The notes under the pieces: model-generated
Databases searched by the model: none
What the model saw: only the letters and a program-made list of their open reading frames with translations
Told to the model about the DNA's origin: nothing
Source: RUG695 sp050943135
GTDB lineage: Bacteria > Planctomycetota > Planctomycetia > Pirellulales > Thermoguttaceae
Assembly (NCBI GenBank): GCA_050943135.1
Contig: JBMNOP010000001.1
Location: 124,001-188,000 of the forward strand
Length of the DNA: 64,000 nucleotides
Direction of reading: 5' to 3'
Position numbers and translations under genes: made by a program
Part shown: positions 32,776 to 41,584 of the stretch, piece by piece
Position numbering within the stretch: the first letter of the stretch is position 1
Layout: every line of letters begins with the position of its first letter

Positions 32776-33997
32776 AAAGGATTCGGCTGCCGAAATACTT
32801 TCCGGCAAGTACTTTCCGGACGATGCCCTTACGCGGCTACGCCGGGGGATTCGCCGCTGGTTTACCCAGAACGGACGTGATCTTCCCTGGCGAAGAACCG
32901 TCGACCCGTACCGAGTCTGGGTCAGCGAGATTATGCTTCAGCAGACGACGACCGAAACCGTGTGCGGCTATTTTGACCGATTCCTGACTCGTTTTCCGAC
33001 GCTCGGCGACCTGGCACGAGCCGACATTGCCGAGGTTTTGCGCTGTTGGGAAGGACTTGGTTACTATCGGCGTGCCCATCTGCTCCACCGCGCTGCGGGA
33101 GTGATTGCCGAGGAATACGGCGGCGTCTTTCCGCGGGAGCGTCGGGAACTCGAAAAACTTCCCGGATTCGGACGCTATACAGCCGGGGCGGTTCTTTCGT
33201 TTGCGTTCGACAAGCGAGAGCCGATCCTCGAGACGAATACCTCACGGTTCCACGCGAGGCTTTTGGCCGTGCGCGGTGATCTGACGCGAGCCGAAAATTC
33301 TTCGATCCTTTGGGATTTTGCCCGCCGTATTCTTCCGAAGCGCCGACCCGGAAGATTCAATCAGGCACTGATCGACTTGGGAAGGCTTGTCTGCCTGCCC
33401 GGAATACCCCGTTGTGAGGAATGTCCTTGCGTCGCTCTTTGCCGCACGGCGCAAAACGGGTGGCAGGGGGAAATACCGACTCCGAAAAAGAAGCCGGCAA
33501 TCGAGGAACGAACCGAGGTCGCCTGGCTGATTCGTAAGTCCTTTTTTACTGATTCCGGGGGGAATACGTTCCTTTTTATCCGCTATCCCGAGCATCTGCG
33601 CTGGGGGGGGCTTTGGGACTTTCCCCGCTTTTTACGAGAAGGCGAAGGACCCACCGCCGAAGATCGGCTGGCTGAGTCGCTTCGAGCGTTTCTTGGTTCG
33701 ATTCGGATCCGTCCGTTGGGCGAGGTTTATCGGCTGACCCATGCGGTAACACATTATCGGATACGTCTGATCCTTTGCGATACGGCCGGCCACGCTTTGC
33801 CGGATGAGCGTTCCTTCTTTCACCCGACAAAACCTTTCGTCGGAGCCGCCGACAAGATCGTCCCCTTTGCCGGGGGGGACACTCCGCTCGACGCCGTGGA
33901 GTACCGATGGCTTACGTTACGTCAGGCGGCAATGATTCCGTTGAGTTCCACCGGAAGAAAATTGGTCAAAGAACTTTCGACCCGTCGAGTTTTGTAG
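32747..33997 (+). CDS. mutY: A/G-specific adenine glycosylase
   Basis: The 416-residue protein removes adenine mispaired with 8-oxoguanine. A TTG start at 32747 is chosen because AAAGGAGG lies four bases upstream, inside hflX. The HhH-GPD domain includes Glu61 in SEIMLQQTTTETV and the hairpin LPGFGRYTAGAVLSFAF. The iron-sulfur motif is intact as C-X6-C-X2-C-X5-C (CLPGIPRCEECPCVALC). A C-terminal NUDIX-like recognition domain follows from about residue 255. The residue at the usual catalytic aspartate position (DGNVKR in E. coli) is Glu162 (ETNTSR). Confidence 0.93.
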   Translation: MNGERVRSAEKDSAAEILSGKYFPDDALTRLRRGIRRWFTQNGRDLPWRRTVDPYRVWVSEIMLQQTTTETVCGYFDRFLTRFPTLGDLARADIAEVLRCWEGLGYYRRAHLLHRAAGVIAEEYGGVFPRERRELEKLPGFGRYTAGAVLSFAFDKREPILETNTSRFHARLLAVRGDLTRAENSSILWDFARRILPKRRPGRFNQALIDLGRLVCLPGIPRCEECPCVALCRTAQNGWQGEIPTPKKKPAIEERTEVAWLIRKSFFTDSGGNTFLFIRYPEHLRWGGLWDFPRFLREGEGPTAEDRLAESLRAFLGSIRIRPLGEVYRLTHAVTHYRIRLILCDTAGHALPDERSFFHPTKPFVGAADKIVPFAGGDTPLDAVEYRWLTLRQAAMIPLSSTGRKLVKELSTRRVL

Positions 33998-34090
33998 CGA
34001 GAACTTTTTGCGGGGGATGGATTTCATCGCGAAGTAAATCCAGGTGACCGAATTGACAAAGGATCGATTCATCAATTCAGGGAGTTTTTT

Positions 34091-36013
34091 ATGAAAAAGA
34101 GACAAAGGTTTTTCGGCGGTTTGGCAACCACAATTTTTTTCCTGCTCGTATCGGGGGCGACGGCTCAGGATGCGGTGATTCACATCGATGTCGCGCATCA
34201 GGGACATCCGATTTCGAAATATGTCTACGGTCAGTTCATTGAGCATTTCGGCGACTGCATCGACATCGGTCTCTGGGCGGAAATCGTGCGCGATCGTAAG
34301 TTTTTCGATGCGGTCGGCGATGGTGACTCTCCATGGAAAGCGAGCGGTGTCGAACTGACAATGGACGAAAATGATCCCTTTACCGGGAAATGGACACCTG
34401 TCTTGGCACTCAAAGAAGGAGAGCCAGGCGTCTTGTATCAAGAGAACCTCCGTCTTCGGGCCGGCGTTGATTTTGTCGGTTATCTTTGGGTTCGCCCTTC
34501 CGAAGGGGTGAGTCGAATCTCCGTTTCGCTTGGCGGTGGTCCCGAAGGAGCAAAAACCGAATGGACGACCGACAGACTTGCTGCCAACGAATATCAAAAA
34601 CTTTCGTTCAGCTGGACGGCGGGCACCGCTGAACCGTTTGAGGCGTGTTTTTCGGTCTCGGCCGAAGGAACCGGAACGCTCCATGTCGGGTGTGTTTCAC
34701 TGATGCCGTCAGACAACATCGACGGAATGCGTGCCGACACGATCGCTTGCCTCCAAGAGCTCAACTCACCGATCTACCGATGGCCCGGCGGCAATTTTGT
34801 CAGCGGTTACAATTGGAAAGACGGCATCGGCGATCGTGACCGTCGTCCGCCGCGGAAAAATCCGGCTTGGCCCGGAATCGAGATGAACGATTTCGGATTT
34901 GATGAGTTTATGCACTTCTGCGACTACTTGAAAACAGAACCGTATGTCGCGGTCAACACCGGTGACGGTCAGGTCGACAGCGCCCTGCAAGAACTGGAGT
35001 ATGCGCTCGGTTCCCCCAAAACACCGTTCGGAAAAATCCGTGCCGAAAACGGACATCAGAAACCGTACGAGGTTCGCTTCTGGGGTATAGGCAACGAGAT
35101 GTACGGCGACTGGCAGATCGGTCATATGCCGGTGGAAGAGTACGTGAAAAAGAACAATCTCTTTGCCGACGCATTTCACGCGGCCTATCCCGATTTGTTT
35201 CTTATCGGGGTCGGCAACGTCGGCGGGTGGAACGATATCTTTATTCCCGGCACGATCGGGCATATCGAGGCGATCAGCGAACACTTCTATACCGGAAAGA
35301 GAAAAGAGGTTCTCCCCCGTGTTCAGCAGGTTGCTTATGAGATAAAACGAATCTGTGATGCGCACGACCAGTACCGATACCGATGGCAAGAGAGTTATGC
35401 CGCCACGCCGCTACCGATCGCGATGGACGAATGGAACTATGCCAATGGTCCCTCGGTTTTCGGACAGGCGGGGATTCGGTTCGATCTGCTGGACGGGCTC
35501 GGTATCGCAGAGGGGCTTCACCAAATCTTTCGCCGTTCCGATCTTTTTGTGATGGCTAATTATGCGCAGACGATCAACGTGCTCGGTGCCATAAAGGTAA
35601 ACCAGGTCGGTGCGCAACTTGAGTCGACCGGTCTTGTGCTGGCTCTTTATCGCAAACAGTTTGGGGAGATTCCCGTCATGACACGTGTCAATGAAGAGCG
35701 AGTCGATCTTCCCGGTTCCGGCATCGACGCTCTTGCGGCACTGACCCCCGGGGGAAAATTCCTGACCGTTGCGATGGTCAACCCATTTGCCGAGGAAAAA
35801 ACGGTGGCACTCGACTTGTTCGAGACACGGATTCGCACTAAAGGGCATATTTGGCGTATAACCGATCGCGAGTCCGATCCGAAAGCCTTTAATGATCCGG
35901 AGGCTCCGCAGCGGATTACGATCGGCGACGAGGCGGTCAATCTGAAAAAGGGAACTGTTGTCTTGCCGCCTTACTCGGTCAATATCCTGAAAGTTCAGGT
36001 CGTGGCGCTCTGA
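34091..36013 (+). CDS. Secreted alpha-L-arabinofuranosidase, GH51 family
   Basis: The 640-residue protein has a signal peptide (residues 1-26, ending SGATAQ) and a GH51 layout: an N-terminal HPISKYVYGQFIEHFGDCID motif, a carbohydrate-binding-like insert (about 100-200), the catalytic (beta/alpha)8 barrel with acid/base Glu336 in WGIGNEMYGDW and nucleophile Glu447 in IAMDEWNYANG, and a C-terminal beta domain ending in PPYSVNILKV. It should release terminal arabinose from plant hemicellulose or pectin outside the cytoplasm. No sugar transporter or other glycoside hydrolase is next to it. Confidence 0.93.
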   Translation: MKKRQRFFGGLATTIFFLLVSGATAQDAVIHIDVAHQGHPISKYVYGQFIEHFGDCIDIGLWAEIVRDRKFFDAVGDGDSPWKASGVELTMDENDPFTGKWTPVLALKEGEPGVLYQENLRLRAGVDFVGYLWVRPSEGVSRISVSLGGGPEGAKTEWTTDRLAANEYQKLSFSWTAGTAEPFEACFSVSAEGTGTLHVGCVSLMPSDNIDGMRADTIACLQELNSPIYRWPGGNFVSGYNWKDGIGDRDRRPPRKNPAWPGIEMNDFGFDEFMHFCDYLKTEPYVAVNTGDGQVDSALQELEYALGSPKTPFGKIRAENGHQKPYEVRFWGIGNEMYGDWQIGHMPVEEYVKKNNLFADAFHAAYPDLFLIGVGNVGGWNDIFIPGTIGHIEAISEHFYTGKRKEVLPRVQQVAYEIKRICDAHDQYRYRWQESYAATPLPIAMDEWNYANGPSVFGQAGIRFDLLDGLGIAEGLHQIFRRSDLFVMANYAQTINVLGAIKVNQVGAQLESTGLVLALYRKQFGEIPVMTRVNEERVDLPGSGIDALAALTPGGKFLTVAMVNPFAEEKTVALDLFETRIRTKGHIWRITDRESDPKAFNDPEAPQRITIGDEAVNLKKGTVVLPPYSVNILKVQVVAL

Positions 36014-36112
36014 CGCCGTGCATCGGAAAGACCTCTTCCGTATTGTAAAAGGAGCAGAGAAATAGACGCTGCCCTCTTTTACTTTTCCGGTGAGTGTTTT
36101 TATTCGTGTGCC

Positions 36113-37867
36113 TTACATTTTCTCGACCGTTCCGATTCCGAGGAGCGAGAGTCCCAGACGGATCGTTTCGGCGGTTCTGTCGCAGAGGATCAATCGGCTC
36201 TTTCTGACGGATTCCTCCTTGGCTTTCAGAACCGGACTTTCCTCGAAGAAGGTGGAATAGCATCCCGCCAGGTCATAGAGGTACGAGGTGAGTATATTCG
36301 GACGGTAGTCTTTCAGAACCGAATGAACCGCGTCCGAGAATTTCAGCAACTCGAGTGCCAGCGCTCGTTCGGCCGGCTCGTGGAGCGTCAAGGGCATGTC
36401 ACCCGCTCTACGGGCGGCCTCGGCTTCGTGACGCAGGATTTGCGGATCGACATTCCCTTTGGAGAAAATCGAGCGGATTCGGGCGAATGCGTACTGCATG
36501 TAGGTGGCGGTGTTTCCGTTCATCGCCAGCATCTTGTCGAAGCTGAAGACGTAGTCACTGTCGCGGTTTTGCGACAGGTCGGCGTAGACCAACGCGCCGA
36601 TTCCGATGACACGCGCGGTCTCGCGTTTTTGCGCGCCCGAAAGGGTATGATCTCGGTTATTGGCACAGACAACTTCCAGGGCGCGGTGCTGCGCTTCATC
36701 GAGCAGAGATTCGAGCCCGATGGTATCGCCACTGCGCGTCTTAAATGCCTTGCCGTCATCACCGAGAACCGTTCCGAACTTAACGTGTGTCAGTTCGGTG
36801 GTCTCGTCGACGATCTTCAGTTGGCGGGCCGCTTTGAAAAGTTGCTGGAAGTGAAGCGACTGACGGAAATCGACGACATACAGGATCGCGTCGGGGCGGA
36901 ATGTTTCGACGCGATATTCGAGGGTTGCCAAGTCGGTTGTCGCGTAGAGATACGCGCCGTCTTTTTTCTGAATCAGCATCGGGACATCTTCCCCGTCGAG
37001 GAAGATACAGAGCGCCCCTTGACTTTCGCGCGCCTGACCGTTTGCGCGGAGTCTTTCGGTCAATGGACCGAGCCGATCGTTGTAGAAACTTTCGCCGAGC
37101 GTATAATCGAACTCCACGCCGAGCCGTTTATAGACACGGTCGATCTCGGTTCGGCAGTGCGGCAGAAAGGAACGCCAGAGTTTTAGGTTTTCCGCGTCGC
37201 CACGGTGGAGTTTCGAGGTTTCGTTTAACACGTCGGACATGACGGAGGGGTCAGCGTCGGCCTTTTGACGGACAAGGCGATAGAGCCGTGCAAGTTCTTC
37301 GACGGGGTTTGCCTCAAACGCTTCGCGATCTAGGAAATGGCGCCACCCGTAGATGACCATCCCGAATTGAGTTCCCCAGTCGCCGATATGGTTGTCGGAA
37401 ACGACGCGATGTCCCACAAACCGGAGAATCTTATCCAGCGCATTGCCGATCATTGTGGAACGGATATGCCCGACATGCATCGGCTTGGCCACATTCGGGG
37501 CACTATAGTCGAGAACATAAGTGCGGGGAACTTCGACACGGTGTACACCAAGACGCTCGTCGGCGAGAGTCGCCAGAACCAATTCTTCGAGCGTTTTGGT
37601 TTTGAGCCGAAGATTGATGAATCCCGGTCCGGCGATTTCCGGTTTTTCAAGGATGTCGTCCCAGTGGAGTTTGTCGACAATCTGTTGGGCCGTTTCGTGC
37701 GGATTTTTCCCAAGCTTTTTGGCAAGTGGCATCGCGATATTCGCTTGGTAGTCACCGAACTTCAGAATTTGACTGACTCGAATCAGATCGAGGTAATCGG
37801 CGGGATCGTCGGCAAGGTCGCGGAGCGCTTCGGCAAAGCGGGATTTCAGCAGTTCAATCAGACTCAT
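36113..37867 (-). CDS. argS: Arginyl-tRNA synthetase
   Basis: The 584-residue class I synthetase charges tRNA-Arg. It has the Arg-specific N-terminal domain (residues 1-110), the HIGH-like motif HVGHIRSTMIG in YSAPNVAKPMHVGHIRST, the region GDWGTQFGMVIYGW, and the C-terminal anticodon-binding domain with QYAFARIRSIF. No canonical KMSKS is visible, as is normal for many ArgRS. The product ends VGIG-like (LGLSLLGIGTVEKM) as expected for the family. It is a single gene, convergent with the GH51 gene. Confidence 0.96.
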   Translation of the reverse strand: MSLIELLKSRFAEALRDLADDPADYLDLIRVSQILKFGDYQANIAMPLAKKLGKNPHETAQQIVDKLHWDDILEKPEIAGPGFINLRLKTKTLEELVLATLADERLGVHRVEVPRTYVLDYSAPNVAKPMHVGHIRSTMIGNALDKILRFVGHRVVSDNHIGDWGTQFGMVIYGWRHFLDREAFEANPVEELARLYRLVRQKADADPSVMSDVLNETSKLHRGDAENLKLWRSFLPHCRTEIDRVYKRLGVEFDYTLGESFYNDRLGPLTERLRANGQARESQGALCIFLDGEDVPMLIQKKDGAYLYATTDLATLEYRVETFRPDAILYVVDFRQSLHFQQLFKAARQLKIVDETTELTHVKFGTVLGDDGKAFKTRSGDTIGLESLLDEAQHRALEVVCANNRDHTLSGAQKRETARVIGIGALVYADLSQNRDSDYVFSFDKMLAMNGNTATYMQYAFARIRSIFSKGNVDPQILRHEAEAARRAGDMPLTLHEPAERALALELLKFSDAVHSVLKDYRPNILTSYLYDLAGCYSTFFEESPVLKAKEESVRKSRLILCDRTAETIRLGLSLLGIGTVEKM

Positions 37868-38006
37868 CGAAAACTTTTCTTTCCTGTCAAATCTTGCCGG
37901 TCAAAGGGGCCGTTCCGAGGGAAACCCTAAAGGATTGTGACCCCTTTCCCGTTTTTTCGGCATGTTACTTTTTTACCCCGCGCTTTTTGCCATCCGGCGA
38001 TTTCGG

Positions 38007-39011
38007 CTAGTTCTTTCTCGGCTGGCTCATCAGGTAGAGGAACGCCTCCTGAACCCGAACATTTTGTTCCGGGGTAACGTCCGAGATAAAGCGATGGACT
38101 CCCTCGGGATTTTCCCGGAAAACGGTACATTCCTCGTCGTCGATCGTAACTTTCCCATTCGGCGAGAGTGTGAAGTAATCTTCGTCGGGCCGGATTGCGA
38201 GCAGCACGCTCGTCACGTCGAAGGTTGCCTGAAGATCATCCCACCCGGCACGATAGAGGATAAACGAGTGAACGAGCGGGTGGTCGGGATTGGTTCGGAA
38301 CGCCCGATCCATCTGCGTGCGGCTGATCGTAATCGCCTCACCGATCTCAAAGCCGCTGAACCAAATTGGGGTCGGCCACTCGTCGACCAGTTTTCTTGCT
38401 GCGGGGACATCGTTTACCACGTTGAATTCCCTCTGATGGCGACCATTGAATGCTCCGAACATTGTCGAGAGGAGCTTGACCTTCCGATTGATTAACTCAC
38501 GGCCGGTCAGAGGAGAAATCTTGTCGCCCGGAGTATCGAGAAGTGCCGCCAGATTCGTCGAAAATCCGACCTGGAGAACAACGACCGAATGATCTTCGGC
38601 CTCGGCCAGCACCCGACGCATAAGGGGAACCGCCGCCTCCGGCGTAAATTCCGGTTTGGAGAAGAGGAGGGTCCCGTCCCCTTTCTTCAGGTGAAAGATC
38701 TCGGCAAGGTATTTTCCGTCGTTCGGAGTCCGCTCTTCCGAGGTAATCCCGATTGGGATATCGGGATGCCCCATGTAAGCATTGAACACCTTGACGTAAG
38801 GGGCGGCACAGGGGGAAGACTTTGTCAGGGTGACCGCCAGCAAGTCACACTCGCCACGGTCGATGAACGCGTGAAGAACCGCCAGCGCCATCGCATCGTC
38901 GGCGTCATTTCCCATGTCGGTATCGAAGATGATTGGGATCGTGCCTTGTCCGAAAGCAAAGGATGCGATCAGAAGAAGTCCCAGAAGAATCGGAATACTA
39001 TGTTTTTTCAT
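38007..39011 (-). CDS. Secreted nucleoside hydrolase (inosine/uridine-preferring type)
   Basis: The 334-residue product has a signal peptide (residues 1-22, ending FAFGQG) followed directly by the calcium-binding hallmark DTDMGNDADDAMAL of ribonucleoside hydrolases (Asp30, Asp32, Asp36 and Asp38/39). Further family-like parts are VVLQVGFSTNLAALL and EFNVVNDVPAARKLV. It would split nucleosides into base and ribose in the periplasm for scavenging. It has a good promoter just upstream. Confidence 0.9.
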   Translation of the reverse strand: MKKHSIPILLGLLLIASFAFGQGTIPIIFDTDMGNDADDAMALAVLHAFIDRGECDLLAVTLTKSSPCAAPYVKVFNAYMGHPDIPIGITSEERTPNDGKYLAEIFHLKKGDGTLLFSKPEFTPEAAVPLMRRVLAEAEDHSVVVLQVGFSTNLAALLDTPGDKISPLTGRELINRKVKLLSTMFGAFNGRHQREFNVVNDVPAARKLVDEWPTPIWFSGFEIGEAITISRTQMDRAFRTNPDHPLVHSFILYRAGWDDLQATFDVTSVLLAIRPDEDYFTLSPNGKVTIDDEECTVFRENPEGVHRFISDVTPEQNVRVQEAFLYLMSQPRKN

Positions 39012-39083
39012 TATTTCTCGTTCCCGTTCGGTGCTTTATTACTGAAAAACCAGGTCGAAGTGTATGGAAGTTCCACGAGTCCC

Positions 39084-39112
39084 ATTTTAACCTTACCGGG
39101 CGGTTTATTCAA
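39084..39112 (-). promoter_or_regulatory. Sigma-70 promoter of the nucleoside hydrolase gene
   Basis: On the minus strand TTGAAT (39112-39107), 17 nt, and TAAAAT (39089-39084) lie about 75 bp upstream of the start at 39011. Confidence 0.65.
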
Positions 39113-39170
39113 GTAGCTTTTCGTCGGTGTGTGCAGCTTGCGTCTCGGTACGATATGGGCGCCGGGAAGA

Positions 39171-39204
39171 AAAAAGGCGGTCGAGCAACCCCCGGCCGCC
39201 TTTT
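39171..39204 (-). terminator. Intrinsic terminator of the DUF6807-like gene
   Basis: AAAAGGCGG and CCGCCTTTT form a 9-bp stem with a GC-rich loop. On the minus strand the right arm continues into six Ts, 26 bp after the stop of the gene ending at 39230. It could also act weakly on the plus strand. Confidence 0.75.
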
Positions 39205-39229
39205 GTATTAACAAAACCCTGGGGAAGAA

Positions 39230-40222
39230 TCAGTTGTAGATCTCATTCCAAAGACCGTTTAGGTCGACATCGGCAGGAGTTCCGGCGAAGACTACCGTGC
39301 GATAGACGGCGTCCATCGTTTCCCCTTCGGCGTAGCTGAATCCTTCCTCGACGAAATTAAAGGGCATCGGAGAGATGTTCCCGTAATCGCGGACGAACCA
39401 GGGACAATTCGGATACGGGGTGGGGGGACAGAAGACCGCGACCCCTTCGGTGATTTCGGGATTGAAACGGCGTTGTCCGTAGAAGGCGACCCACTTGGCC
39501 GGTTTGCCGAACAGATTCGCCTCCCCGGTAACCCCTTTGTTGCTGACGACGGTTCCGCCGCAGATCGGGGCCAGGTCTTGCTCGACGCGGACACCGTAAA
39601 AGCCGTGATTCGTTTTCGCGATGTGGATGTCGGTGAGCGCCTCGAATTTGAAGAAGGCATCGAGAATGTAGTAGTCGTCACAGCGCCAATCGATCAGATA
39701 ACGGCGTTCGTCGCGCACGACCGGGGCCTCGTTCGGCTTTTTCCAGATACAGGTGTCGGACCACTCGACCTGACTCTTATCGGAGCGAATGAGCCTCGGA
39801 TCGGTACTAAGGATCTGTCCGTCGTTGTTACCCGACTGCCAGTAATTTCCGCCGTTGAGCCGATCGACGCCCATGAAAACGGAACGGTGATGTGGCCAGG
39901 GCTGGGCCGTTTCGGTTGTGACCGAAACGCGCGATGCCGGGCCGACCAGAGGGTAGAGATAGGGATATTTCTGGTTCGGATCGGTTCGATAGACTGTCAG
40001 GACTTGGTTATCTTTCCGAACCCAAAGGTTTTTATCGGCATAGTCGGGGTAGTAGGTCGTCAGATGCTCTACCGGGCTTTCGCCCATCTCGGGATAGCCG
40101 TTCCCCTCTTTACCGGGATGAAGAGGCTCCCGAGCCGAGAGTGTCTGGCCGATGAATTGAGCCGAGAGTCCGGTAAAAGCCGCCGTAGCGGCCGCTGTTT
40201 TGAAGAAGCTGCGTCGTTTCAT
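39230..40222 (-). CDS. Secreted PmoA-like/DUF6807 family protein
   Basis: The 330-residue product has a Tat-like signal (MKRRSFFKTAAATAAFTGLS, with the twin arginine followed by SFF). The mature part matches the PmoA-like DUF6807 pattern as I recall it: YPYLYPLVGPASRVSVT, PWPHHRSVFMGVDRLNGGNYW and the late NHGFYGVRVEQDLAP. The family is common in planctomycetes, often near sugar-degrading or oxidoreductase genes; the name PmoA comes from a weak link to methane monooxygenase and does not show that activity. It has its own terminator. Confidence 0.75.
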   Translation of the reverse strand: MKRRSFFKTAAATAAFTGLSAQFIGQTLSAREPLHPGKEGNGYPEMGESPVEHLTTYYPDYADKNLWVRKDNQVLTVYRTDPNQKYPYLYPLVGPASRVSVTTETAQPWPHHRSVFMGVDRLNGGNYWQSGNNDGQILSTDPRLIRSDKSQVEWSDTCIWKKPNEAPVVRDERRYLIDWRCDDYYILDAFFKFEALTDIHIAKTNHGFYGVRVEQDLAPICGGTVVSNKGVTGEANLFGKPAKWVAFYGQRRFNPEITEGVAVFCPPTPYPNCPWFVRDYGNISPMPFNFVEEGFSYAEGETMDAVYRTVVFAGTPADVDLNGLWNEIYN

Positions 40223-40579
40223 AAAAAATAATCTCCTCTTAGTTCTCGGGATTCAAAGGCGGAAATAAAGGCTGGAGCACCGATCAACCCCCCCTTCCGC
40301 ATACACCCTACCTGCCCCCCTTATTATAACCGCGCAGAAGACAAAATACAGTCCGGTAGAGTGATTCCGGTTTTTTCGATTAGGTGGTTTGTGAAGTTTA
40401 GATTGAATGGACAATCTGCGTTTAGTTTGTTGGGAAAAATTTCGGGAAAAATCACGATATTCGAGCCCGCAAAGTGGAAAATAATCTAGAGTACCAAAGT
40501 CGGGTCACGGGAAGAGCCAGTGACGGCGGCAAAGAATTTTTTGATCAATAACCCCGCCTAGGGCGGAAAGAAATCATAG
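40223..40579. other. Divergent intergenic region
   Basis: These 357 bp between two divergent genes hold no coding frame that I can support. A TATAAT lies on the minus strand at 40328-40323 without a clear -35 box and may serve the gene starting at 40222. A GGCGGAAAG-containing sequence precedes the plus-strand start at 40580. Confidence 0.4.
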
Positions 40580-41260
40580 ATGGCCCCTTCCAGATTGAGT
40601 CTTTCTCGGAAATCCCTTTTTCCGACTGTCAAGAGCAGTTTTACCGCACTCAATCGGGAGGAGATTGAAACGCATATCGCCATTGCTAAATACGGTTCCT
40701 TTCGCCTGACCGATGCGATTCGCCCTTCCTACGACCTGCGGATCGTTCCCGAAGAGGGGTACACGCGCCACGTCTGGCGCGGGGCGAACAAGAATGTTGA
40801 AGTCCCTCTTGTTGCGGCGATGGTCTCGCGCGAGAAACTTTCGGACCTTTTCTTCGATCTGCTCTCGCTGATGGGCGGAATGGTCAATGTCGTTCTGGAA
40901 TCGAGCCATTCTCGTCGAAACGGGCATATCGACTATACCCGCGACGAAATCGACCTTCCGATCCTGAAGAGCCGCCTTTACGATTTCGAAGATCTCCTTC
41001 TCAACGACGGGTATTTCGGGATTGCCGTGGTCGACCCGACGCGTCGGGTCGAAATCCGTTTCGACGAGCATAAAATCGTTTCGGTTTTCGGCAGCCGTGT
41101 TGGCGATTGTGAATCGGTATTCAAACATTACCATGTTCCGCTGCGTGAACGGCTTCGGTTCCTTTGCGAGGAGGAACATCTGCACGCTTCCGCTCCGGAA
41201 TACCGCTCTCGATTCGAGGTCCTCTGTACGCAACTCGGGATCGAACGGGACTACTGTTAA
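40580..41260 (+). CDS. Conserved-looking protein of unknown function
   Basis: The 226-residue product has no signal peptide or membrane helix and looks like a soluble cytoplasmic alpha/beta protein. Its middle (LVAAMVSREKLSDLFFDLLS, then VNVVLESSHSRRNGHIDYTR) and end (ERLRFLCEEEHLHASAPEYR) have well-mixed, protein-like composition. I do not recognise the family. An N-terminal basic stretch of about 20 residues may be non-native if translation starts later; no better start is obvious. Confidence 0.7.
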   Translation: MAPSRLSLSRKSLFPTVKSSFTALNREEIETHIAIAKYGSFRLTDAIRPSYDLRIVPEEGYTRHVWRGANKNVEVPLVAAMVSREKLSDLFFDLLSLMGGMVNVVLESSHSRRNGHIDYTRDEIDLPILKSRLYDFEDLLLNDGYFGIAVVDPTRRVEIRFDEHKIVSVFGSRVGDCESVFKHYHVPLRERLRFLCEEEHLHASAPEYRSRFEVLCTQLGIERDYC

Positions 41261-41393
41261 CTCGTTTTTCCTCGTTTTCTGATCAAATTTCCATAGTCTG
41301 CATCCTCCGTTGTTTGTTCGGACGATGCCTCGTCTGGATTCGGACGGCCGGACGGGTCAACTGGACCGAGAGCGAAAATTTTCATTTTCGGGA

Positions 41394-41422
41394 TAGAAAT
41401 AATAACCGACAAATGTTATAGT
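41394..41422 (+). promoter_or_regulatory. Possible promoter in the 41261-41584 gap
   Basis: TAGAAA (41394-41399), 17 nt, and TATAGT (41417-41422) precede the gene at 41585 by about 160 bp. The rest of the 324-bp gap shows no supported gene. Confidence 0.4.
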
Positions 41423-41584
41423 GGGAACGTGGTCTTTTTCGGAGACTCGCTGTGCCCTGTCGCAATGAAGGGAAGGGGTGTGCAGCATTCAGCGATTCGC
41501 AGCAAAAGATGGGCAACCAGATTTCATAACAGAGAACTATATCTCGCCGGGGAACATTTACCCGGTTTGACCAAAGGAGTGACT

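Noticed and set aside
39171..39204. Small stable RNA gene at the terminator hairpin
   Set aside because: The hairpin is fully explained as the terminator of the gene ending at 39230.
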